Source: JBDTMC01 sp039934475
GTDB taxonomy: Bacteria > Acidobacteriota > Terriglobia > Bryobacterales > Bryobacteraceae
Length of the DNA stretch: 5,116 bases
Assembly (NCBI GenBank): GCA_039934475.1
Contig: JBDTMC010000539.1
Span: forward strand, 1 to 5,116
Direction: 5' to 3'
This document shows, in pieces, positions 1 through 4,800 of the stretch. A program made the translations under genes and the position numbers. Below the pieces are notes generated by a model that was not told the DNA's origin, made no database searches, and worked only from the letters and a program-made list of their open reading frames with translations. The stretch's first letter is position 1. Each line of letters starts with the position of its first letter.

Positions 1-2256
1 CCCGGCGAACAGCCTCGCCCTCTGCGCGAGGTCAATCGTATCCTGCCCGGCTGGAGGCTCCTCTACAAGCCTCAGCATGCCTCCGATGCCAAAGCCAGAA
101 TTGCCCTCCTCATCGCCCGTCCGGAGAGCGACGAGCTGCAATTGATGGAACCTCAGCCGGCGTCGCAACCCGCCTCCTGGACCGCCCCTTCCCGCGTCAG
201 CGTCGCCGGTCTCGTCTACGGTCCCCAGGGTCTCGACGACAAGAAGGTGGACGCCCTTCTCAAGAAGGATAAGCAGCTCATCGCGCAGTTGGCCGACTAT
301 GCCGAACAGACCGCCCAGACCGAGGCCCTCATCGAAGCCCTTACCAGCGGGCAGCCCAACCCGTCGCGGAATGTCGATGCCGCCATCTCCGGCTTCGCCT
401 CGCGATACGGCGCCGGGACTCGCATCGATCCCACTGCGCCCTTCGATCAAAATGCCATGCTCATGGTTCGAGCCATCAATCCGGCGCTCTCCTCCTACGA
501 TCCCCTGGCGGCCGAACCCCGCATGCGCATGCAGCAATCCGCCGGCTTGGCCGCCTCCATCGCCGGCCTGTTCTTTGGAAACACCGTCGGTCTCGCCGCC
601 GGTGGCGCCTCGCTCTTCCTCAACCTGCGGACAATGATGTTCCCCGATACCGATTTCCGGTCGTCGTTCGCTCAACTCGCCGCGCCAGGCGACACTGCTT
701 CCCTCGCTCTCTGTGCCAAACGCGAACCCGCCAAAGCGCGTACCCGCGTCGCCTACCTGTGGGCCATGCGCCTTCCCGACGCCGAAGCGCCTGCCATTGC
801 CCTGCCCTCCGTATCCACTCTCCCCGCAGGACTCAAATCCACCCTCGCCATCGCCACTGACGACTGGAAGCTCATCGAGCGTGCCCGTGACTGGCAGTTG
901 GAGCGCGCTGGCGGCGCCACCGCCCTCCCCGTCCCTGTCCGCCTCCTTGCCGACCGCAAACAGATCGAACTCGACCTCACCAAGGCCGATGTCTCTCCCG
1001 GCTCATTCCATCTATCGGCAGGCTGGGATTGGAACCGTATGCTGATTCCCGGTGAAATCCAGATCCGGCCGTTACCCGATTCGGCGGCCATTAGTCCCCA
1101 CAGCGCTGACAAACTGATCGCAGGGGCAGGGGCCATCTCGATTGTCGTGACGGGGTCCGATCTCGAATTCACTGAGAAATTGATTCTCAAGGGTGAGAAG
1201 ACTGAGACGCCGGTCGAGTTCCAATTGCCGAAAGGCCCTCGCGCCGGAGTTCAGCCTACGCTCACCGCCACGATAGAAACCGGTGCGTTGGCTCCCGGAC
1301 ACTACCGGCTCCTGGCCGCACAATCGAATGGCAAGCCGCTCGAAGTCCCGCTGCGAGTCCTTCCCCCCAATCCGGTTCTTAAGAACCTCCCGCTGCGTGT
1401 CAACCTGGGCGAACTCCGCCAAACGCTTACCCTCACCGGCGCCGGGCTCGATCGCATCCAAGCCATCGAATCGCCGCTGCTCGACATTACCCTGCAGCCA
1501 GGCACGCCGCAATCCCGGCGCGTCTCCATCGCCGTCAAACCCGACGCGGAGAAGGGTGCCCAAGCCGAGTTGCTTCTCAAAGTGGAGGGCCTGCACGAGC
1601 CGCTATCCATTCCCGCCGCGGTAACCATCGCCGGCCCCAGGCCCCGAATTACCTCCAGTCAACTGTCCCTGCCCGGAGACCCCGGCGTGACTGTCCTGCC
1701 CGGCGAGCTCCCCACCGGAGCCTTCGTCAATCTGGTCCTGCGCGTCGACAACACCGAAGCGGCGCCCCATCTGCACCTCAGCTGCGGAGCCAGCGCCATC
1801 GACCTCACCGCTGCCTCCCCGGAAGCCGGCGTACGCCTCAGCCAGATCCACCCCGGTCAGCTCTTTCTTTCACTCGACCCGGCGACGGCAGGCCCCCCCG
1901 GATGCAATCTTGTCGCCCGTGCCGAATCCGACGCCGCCGGCCTCTCTGACCCATACACGCTCGGCCGTGTCGTGGCCCTCCCCCGCATCGACTCGTTTCA
2001 GCTTACCGACGAGAAGCTGCCGGATGGCGACTACATCGGCACCCTTACTGGTTACGATCTTGAGTTAGTGGAAAAAGCAGGTTGGCTTGCTACCGATGGG
2101 CACCCTGCCCAGGGTCTGCCCACGCCGATTGCCGGCGAAGGGCAAAAGCAACTGCTGAAGATTGCGCTCCCCTGGCCGCCGCCCGCGCCCCGCTCGCCCA
2201 TCTACCTCTGGCTGCGGGGAGACACCCAGGGCCGCGTCACGAAAGTGCGCTACTAG
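1..2256 (+). CDS. Large repeat-containing envelope/exported protein of unknown function, 5' end outside window
   Basis: The frame is open from base 1 with no stop, so the TTG at 142 and ATG at 145 are internal codons and the true start lies upstream; 751 residues are visible. I do not recognise the family. The first ~120 visible residues are rich in Lys, Gln, Glu and Ala and look helical. A hydrophobic Gly/Ala segment follows (about 532-636) with glycines at every fourth residue (codons at 565, 577, 589, 601), a glycine-zipper pattern. From about base 960 the protein is beta-rich, with Pro and Gly turns and recurring 'L.PG.Y.L' and '[LV]TG..L[ED]' motifs (TG codons at 1150, 1435, 2047, and a degenerate match near 1740) spaced about 95-102 residues apart. 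This suggests tandem Ig/TIG-like sandwich domains. No catalytic motif is visible. An envelope or periplasmic location is inferred from composition. The gene ends 6 bp before a convergent gene. Reading frame certain; function unknown. Confidence 0.88.
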   Translation, partial: PGEQPRPLREVNRILPGWRLLYKPQHASDAKARIALLIARPESDELQLMEPQPASQPASWTAPSRVSVAGLVYGPQGLDDKKVDALLKKDKQLIAQLADYAEQTAQTEALIEALTSGQPNPSRNVDAAISGFASRYGAGTRIDPTAPFDQNAMLMVRAINPALSSYDPLAAEPRMRMQQSAGLAASIAGLFFGNTVGLAAGGASLFLNLRTMMFPDTDFRSSFAQLAAPGDTASLALCAKREPAKARTRVAYLWAMRLPDAEAPAIALPSVSTLPAGLKSTLAIATDDWKLIERARDWQLERAGGATALPVPVRLLADRKQIELDLTKADVSPGSFHLSAGWDWNRMLIPGEIQIRPLPDSAAISPHSADKLIAGAGAISIVVTGSDLEFTEKLILKGEKTETPVEFQLPKGPRAGVQPTLTATIETGALAPGHYRLLAAQSNGKPLEVPLRVLPPNPVLKNLPLRVNLGELRQTLTLTGAGLDRIQAIESPLLDITLQPGTPQSRRVSIAVKPDAEKGAQAELLLKVEGLHEPLSIPAAVTIAGPRPRITSSQLSLPGDPGVTVLPGELPTGAFVNLVLRVDNTEAAPHLHLSCGASAIDLTAASPEAGVRLSQIHPGQLFLSLDPATAGPPGCNLVARAESDAAGLSDPYTLGRVVALPRIDSFQLTDEKLPDGDYIGTLTGYDLELVEKAGWLATDGHPAQGLPTPIAGEGQKQLLKIALPWPPPAPRSPIYLWLRGDTQGRVTKVRY

Positions 2257-2262
2257 CGAGTT

Positions 2263-2631
2263 CTACCGGTTGCCCAATCCCAGGAACGCGATCCCCACAA
2301 GGATCATCGCCAGGCCGATGAACTTGTTGCGCGTCAGCGGCTCACCGAAGAACAGCCGCGACCAGAACAAAGTCCACACATACCCCAGGGCCACCATCGG
2401 ATAGAGAACCGTCAGTTCCCCATTGCGCACGCCGAGGACAAAGAAGTAGGAAGACAAAAGAAACAACGCAACGCCCGCAGCCAGGTAGTAATTCAAAAAC
2501 AAGCCCCGTAACGTAAATTCCAACCGCTGCGCCCCCGCCTTAAGAAACACCGCGCCGAAGCTTCCAATAAACGACGACACCAGCACCAACAGCATGGACG
2601 AGAGGGGTGTCACCACCGCGGCCGAATTCAA
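2263..2631 (-). CDS. EamA/ArnF-like small membrane transporter subunit (second of pair)
   Basis: A 122-residue protein of the drug/metabolite transporter superfamily in its half-size, four-helix form. Helices lie at about residues 13-33, 48-66, 72-94 and 103-120. The motif NGELTVLYP followed by Y-V-W (residues 70-86) and the terminal 'GLAMILVGIAFLG' resemble ArnE/ArnF and related EamA half transporters. Helix 1 lacks the membrane glutamate needed by EmrE-type proton-coupled drug exporters, so a lipid-linked sugar or other metabolite is more likely than a cationic drug; the substrate cannot be read from sequence. The start is TTG: its first two bases precede, and its last two bases overlap, the TGA of the upstream gene (TTGA), and GGAAGGA lies 6 nt before it, so translational coupling is likely. 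An internal ATG at 2595 would remove only the polar N-terminus but has no ribosome-binding site. Basic residues concentrate in loops 1 and 3, predicting an N-out topology. Confidence 0.87.
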   Translation of the reverse strand: MNSAAVVTPLSSMLLVLVSSFIGSFGAVFLKAGAQRLEFTLRGLFLNYYLAAGVALFLLSSYFFVLGVRNGELTVLYPMVALGYVWTLFWSRLFFGEPLTRNKFIGLAMILVGIAFLGLGNR

Positions 2632-3020
2632 TGGCTATCCTTCCCCAGAACCCCAACCCCAAGGACGATCACAGTCAGTCCGGCCAGTTTGAAGGGGCCC
2701 ATCGATTCCTTGAACACCAGCACCGAGAGGATTGTTACCCAAACGTAAGTCAGCGAGATGATCGGATAGAGGATGGAGAGTTGCCCGTTCTTCAGGGCCA
2801 GCACCAAAAGCACCGTGCTCATCCCGTACAAGGCATACCCCCCCAGCAGAGGGAGATTGGTCGCCATGGCTGTCAAACCGGGATGGGAAAGCGAATTGGC
2901 GCCCGTCTTAATCAGCAACTGGGCAGCCGCCCCCAAGAACGTACAACAAAATACGAGCGCTACGGAACGGAGTTTAGAAGAGTTTGCGGGCGCCATTGAG
3001 GTTGCGGAGATAGACGTCAT
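2628..3020 (-). CDS. EamA/ArnE-like small membrane transporter subunit (first of pair)
   Basis: A 130-residue half-size EamA-type protein, paralogous to the gene that follows it. Helices lie at about residues 19-37, 56-75, 81-103 and 109-126. The segment NGQLSILYP followed by I-I-S-L-T-Y-V-W-V-T (residues 78-96) closely recalls the YP..SL.(F/Y)VWVT signature of ArnE, the flippase subunit for undecaprenyl-phosphate aminoarabinose. No arn biosynthesis genes are visible, so that substrate should not be assumed. The membrane glutamate of EmrE is absent. Three starts are possible: GTG 3050, ATG 3020 and ATG 2996. I chose 3020 because a TAGAAT -10-like box lies 11 nt upstream, placing transcription start downstream of the GTG; no start has a good Shine-Dalgarno sequence. 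Starting at 2996 would give 122 residues, the same length as the partner. Basic residues at the N-terminus and loop 2 lean slightly towards N-in, the opposite of the partner. The two probably form a heterodimer. Confidence 0.85.
   Translation of the reverse strand: MTSISATSMAPANSSKLRSVALVFCCTFLGAAAQLLIKTGANSLSHPGLTAMATNLPLLGGYALYGMSTVLLVLALKNGQLSILYPIISLTYVWVTILSVLVFKESMGPFKLAGLTVIVLGVGVLGKDSH
2638..2644 (-). promoter_or_regulatory. Ribosome binding site inside the upstream EamA gene
   Basis: The minus strand reads GGAAGGA, with 6 nt to the TTG at 2631. It lies within the last codons of the upstream EamA gene. It decides in favour of the TTG start and fits translational coupling of the pair. 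Confidence 0.6.
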
Positions 3021-3031
3021 GCCAATGCTAC

Positions 3032-3060
3032 ATTCTAGCGTGCCGGCCACGCCGAGGCAG
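3032..3060 (-). promoter_or_regulatory. Candidate promoter of the EamA pair, nearly leaderless
   Basis: On the minus strand TAGAAT (3037-3032) matches the -10 consensus at 5 of 6 positions. A weak -35-like CTGCCT (3060-3055, 3 of 6) lies 17 bp upstream. The -10 box ends 11 nt before the ATG at 3020, so transcription would begin about 4-5 nt from the start codon. The -35 is poor, so the call rests mainly on the -10 box and its position. Confidence 0.4.
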
Positions 3061-3091
3061 CGCCGACTCCTGACTTCCGCCTTCTGTCTCC

Positions 3092-3113
3092 ATATTCCGA
3101 AGGAATATCGGAA
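3092..3113. repeat. Overlapping inverted repeats in the bfr-EamA spacer
   Basis: ATATTCC-GAA-GGAATAT (3092-3108) is a perfect 7-bp stem with a three-base loop. It overlaps a second inverted repeat, TTCCGA (3095-3100) with TCGGAA (3108-3113), separated by 7 nt. The two stems share bases and cannot form together. Function is unknown; it could be a transcript-end structure or a small intergenic palindrome. Confidence 0.55.
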
Positions 3114-3116
3114 CGT

Positions 3117-3141
3117 GCTCCGGCCTGGAGCTTCGCTCCAG
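3117..3141 (-). terminator. GC-rich hairpin directly after bfr stop codon
   Basis: CTGGAGC-TTC-GCTCCAG (3125-3141) forms a perfect 7-bp stem that begins at the base next to the bfr stop codon. On the minus strand the loop is GAA, giving the GCGAAGC core known as an exceptionally stable DNA mini-hairpin. A further GCTCC at 3117-3121 can pair instead with GGAGC at 3127-3131, so two folds compete. There is no T-tract, so classical intrinsic termination is doubtful; it may instead protect the mRNA 3' end. Confidence 0.4.
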
Positions 3142-3609
3142 CTACTGCATCTGCTGCGCGAGGTAGTTGTCGTAGCCTACTTCTTTGATCAGGAACAGTT
3201 GCGCTTCCAGCCAGTCCACGTGATGTTCTTCATCCACCAGAATCTTCTCGAAGAGCTCGCGGGAACCATTGTCGTGAACTTCAACCGCTGTCTTGATGGC
3301 GCGGTTTAGGCGCGGTATCGCGTCCAGTTCCAAAGACAGATCATTCTCCAGCTGGGTTTGAACATCGCCGCCGATTCGCAGGGGGAACAGCTCGGTCATG
3401 TTGGGCGCGCCGTCAAGGAAGAGGATCCGCTCGATGCACGCCTCGGCATGCCTCATCTCGTCAATCGATTCTTTCTTGCCGTACGACGCGAGCTTCTTAT
3501 AACCCCAGTTCTCGCACATCTCAGCGTGCAGGAAGTACTGATTGATGGCGGTCAGTTCCGCTTTCAACACCTCTTGTAGGAACCCAACTACTGCTTCGTT
3601 ACCCCGCAT
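3142..3609 (-). CDS. bfr: Bacterioferritin (haem-type ferritin, iron storage)
   Basis: A 155-residue cytoplasmic iron-storage protein, near the ~158 residues of E. coli Bfr, with which it aligns end to end without gaps over most of its length (for example AINQYFLHA, ESIDEM, ERILFL, DEE.H.DWLE). Bfr forms a 24-mer shell that oxidises Fe(II) and stores it as ferric mineral. All diiron ferroxidase ligands are visible: E18, E51, H54, E94, E127, H130. The inter-subunit haem ligand M52 and the accessory Y25 are also present. One difference is residue 46, the inner-surface iron-site histidine in E. coli, which is Lys here, while D50 is kept. The start is ATG with GAGGAG about 13 nt upstream, slightly far. 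No bfd gene, for the ferredoxin that releases iron, is next to it. It probably has its own promoter (3668-3696) and is separated by hairpins from the genes on either side. I see no convincing Fur box. Confidence 0.97.
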   Translation of the reverse strand: MRGNEAVVGFLQEVLKAELTAINQYFLHAEMCENWGYKKLASYGKKESIDEMRHAEACIERILFLDGAPNMTELFPLRIGGDVQTQLENDLSLELDAIPRLNRAIKTAVEVHDNGSRELFEKILVDEEHHVDWLEAQLFLIKEVGYDNYLAQQMQ

Positions 3610-3644
3610 GGAATGGCAATCTCTCCTCTCGGCGTCGTGGCGCC

Positions 3645-3662
3645 TCGGGCGTCTAGGCCCGA
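3645..3662 (-). other. Hairpin at the start of the bfr leader
   Basis: TCGGGC (3645-3650) and GCCCGA (3657-3662) form a 6-bp stem with a 6-nt loop. If bfr transcription starts near 3661, this stem sits at the very 5' end of the mRNA and could stabilise it. It does not reach the ribosome-binding site. No known riboswitch or iron-responsive motif is recognised. Confidence 0.35.
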
Positions 3663-3667
3663 TGAGA

Positions 3668-3696
3668 ATTGTAGCAACTCCGAGGCTTCTCGTAAG
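3668..3696 (-). promoter_or_regulatory. Candidate bfr promoter
   Basis: On the minus strand TACAAT (3673-3668) matches the -10 consensus at 5 of 6 positions. CTTACG (3696-3691) is a weak -35 (3 of 6) with a 17-bp spacer. Transcription would start near 3661, giving a leader of about 50 nt with a Shine-Dalgarno sequence. This contrasts with the nearly leaderless promoters at 3032 and 4762. Confidence 0.45.
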
Positions 3697-3744
3697 CCCT
3701 TACAGTAAACGATTCCGTACTAGGAGATTGGGTCCTTAGGAACG

Positions 3745-3775
3745 CCAGGGCAACCCTCTTGCCGGGTCACCCTGG
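3745..3775 (-). terminator. Long hairpin downstream of the OmpA lipoprotein gene
   Basis: Read on the minus strand, CCAGGGTGACCC pairs with GGGTTGCCCTGG over 12 bp around a 7-nt loop. Two central pairs are G-U wobbles. On the plus strand those two positions become A-C mismatches, so only the minus-strand transcript folds completely. It begins about 20 nt past the OmpA gene stop. There is no T-run after the stem, so it may act as a Rho-assisted terminator or a 3'-end stabiliser. Confidence 0.5.
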
Positions 3776-3796
3776 GAATCCACGCCGAACCGGAAT

Positions 3797-4576
3797 CTAC
3801 TTGCCGGTGCCGGAAAGGCTTGACATTTGCGTGCCTTCCGGCGCGAAGACCCGTAGGTTTACCTTGCGTGCCTGCTTCCGGCTCTCGCGATCGTGCGCAT
3901 CAGTCTTCATCACACCCGCGCCAAGCACATGGATCCGCCGCAGCGGAATCTGATGTTCAATGCTTAGATAGCGCACCACGGCATCGGCTCGCTTCTGGCT
4001 CAAACCAATGTTGTAGGCAGCGTCGCCAGTCTTGTCCGTATATCCTTCTATTTCAACCACATAGTACGGCATCTTCGTCAGATTGGGCGCCAGCTGGTCC
4101 AGCTTCTCCTGGGCCTCTTTGGTGAGCACGCTCTTGCCAAATCCGAACAGGACGCTATCCTCAAGCACCTGCTTGTAGTTGGCCGGGTCCAGCATCCGCT
4201 CCTGTTTTTGCACGTCCGCGAACTTGCCGTTTGCTTCGTCACGCACGCCATTGATCTGCCCGCTCAATTCCGTCCGGGCGCTGGCTACCTGTTGCTGTGC
4301 CTTCGAGGCTTCCTGCCCCGCGTTCACGGCTTTCTTGTCGGCTTCCTGTGCTTTTTCGTCGGCCTGGGAGACCTCGGTGTCCAACTGACCCAGGCGCGCC
4401 TGATGATCCTTTGAGGACTTCTCTACCTCCACCACCCGTCCCGTCACGGGATCGATCTGAGTTCGAACATACTTCTTCGTCGCACAACCCATTCCCGCCA
4501 AGCTTGTGAGAACAATGGCTGAAATGATGAGCGGCATGCGAATCCGGGAAGCAGTCGTTGCGGCTTCTCTTTTCAT
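3797..4576 (-). CDS. OmpA-family peptidoglycan-binding lipoprotein with coiled coil
   Basis: A 259-residue envelope protein that probably ties the outer membrane to the cell wall. The N-terminus has basic residues, a hydrophobic stretch (15-29) and Cys31 in LAGMGC, a likely lipidation site; residues -3 and -2 (Gly, Met) are off the usual lipobox, so cleavage by signal peptidase II is probable rather than certain. Ala32 at position +2 fits outer-membrane sorting. Residues ~52-128 are charged, Ala- and Gln-rich with heptad-like spacing, a coiled coil recalling Lpp. Residues ~137-245 form an OmpA C-terminal domain. The pair that binds diaminopimelate in this family is present as D181 (GYTD) and R196 (LSQKR), spaced 15 residues apart as in OmpA, with N189 between them. 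The later RxxNRR motif is altered to RKQARK. GGAGGA lies 6 nt before the ATG. No tol genes are adjacent, so calling it Pal is not justified. Confidence 0.93.
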   Translation of the reverse strand: MKREAATTASRIRMPLIISAIVLTSLAGMGCATKKYVRTQIDPVTGRVVEVEKSSKDHQARLGQLDTEVSQADEKAQEADKKAVNAGQEASKAQQQVASARTELSGQINGVRDEANGKFADVQKQERMLDPANYKQVLEDSVLFGFGKSVLTKEAQEKLDQLAPNLTKMPYYVVEIEGYTDKTGDAAYNIGLSQKRADAVVRYLSIEHQIPLRRIHVLGAGVMKTDAHDRESRKQARKVNLRVFAPEGTQMSSLSGTGK

Positions 4577-4582
4577 TGGGAA

Positions 4583-4588
4583 TCCTCC
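4583..4588 (-). promoter_or_regulatory. Strong Shine-Dalgarno of the OmpA lipoprotein gene
   Basis: The minus strand reads GGAGGA with 6 nt to the ATG at 4576, which fixes the start. Its presence shows that this genome uses classical leaders for some genes, beside the nearly leaderless ones. Confidence 0.75.
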
Positions 4589-4645
4589 GAACTTAAGTAC
4601 TCTTGTGCCATCCTATACGGCTTCTAGGGAGATAAACACGAATAT

Positions 4646-4673
4646 TGTGGAAAAGTGACTGTTTTGTGGATGG
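4646..4673 (-). promoter_or_regulatory. Two DnaA-box-like 9-mers in the divergent spacer
   Basis: The minus strand carries TTTTCCACA (4654-4646), a full match to the DnaA-box consensus TTWTNCACA, and CCATCCACA (4673-4665), 7 of 9 to TTATCCACA. They have the same orientation and are spaced 19 bp apart, within an AT-richer part of the spacer. The remainder of 4577-4760 shows no RNA motif that I recognise and no clear promoter for the OmpA gene; a TATAGG at 4617-4612 is too weak to call. This may be chance. Confidence 0.25.
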
Positions 4674-4740
4674 TACGGCCAAGCTCAGGTACTCTCAGGA
4701 CGTTGCCAAATCCTCAGTCACCAGACCTCTCCTACGCTTA

Positions 4741-4764
4741 CCCGGCGGTTTGCCCGGCGGTTTG
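4741..4764 (+). repeat. 12-bp perfect tandem duplication overlapping the gcvT -35 box
   Basis: CCCGGCGGTTTG occurs twice head to tail (4741-4752 and 4753-4764). The TTG that ends the second copy is the first half of TTGACA, the gcvT -35 box; after the first copy the sequence reads TTGCCC instead. It looks like a small slippage duplication. Confidence 0.85.
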
Positions 4765-4790
4765 ACACGCCCCGGCACGCTTGTTAGAGT
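4762..4790 (+). promoter_or_regulatory. gcvT promoter, nearly leaderless
   Basis: TTGACA (4762-4767) is a perfect -35 box. It is followed by a 17-bp spacer and TAGAGT (4785-4790), which matches the -10 consensus at 4 of 6, including the key first T, second A and last T. The expected start of transcription near 4796-4798 leaves only about 3-5 nt before the ATG at 4801, so there is no room for a Shine-Dalgarno sequence or a leader riboswitch. Confidence 0.7.
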
Positions 4791-4800
4791 GAGTGTTTCG

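Noticed and set aside
142..147. TTG (142) or ATG (145) as the start of the large gene
   Set aside because: The frame is open back to base 1 with the same codon and amino-acid character, there is no Shine-Dalgarno sequence, and no signal peptide follows; these are internal codons.
753..1851. Several minus-strand open frames of 82-174 codons within the large gene
   Set aside because: They are low-complexity, Arg/Gly/Ser-rich shadows of a GC-rich coding strand, with no recognisable domain.
2263..3020. EmrE-type multidrug exporter pair
   Set aside because: The essential membrane glutamate of helix 1 is missing in both proteins, and the motifs fit ArnE/ArnF-like EamA proteins better.
3048..3050. 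GTG start for the first EamA gene
   Set aside because: It lies upstream of the likely -10 box, has no Shine-Dalgarno sequence, and would add a non-conserved polar extension.
2607..3309. Plus-strand frames opposite the EamA genes and bfr
   Set aside because: They lie antisense to clearly recognisable conserved proteins and have no family-like features of their own.
3610..3720. Fur box upstream of bfr
   Set aside because: No GATAAT-type hexamer array is present; the only partial symmetry (TTG-tag-CAA over the -10 box) is too short.
4577..4800. Glycine riboswitch before gcvT
   Set aside because: No aptamer-like paired domains are visible, and the promoter position leaves almost no leader.
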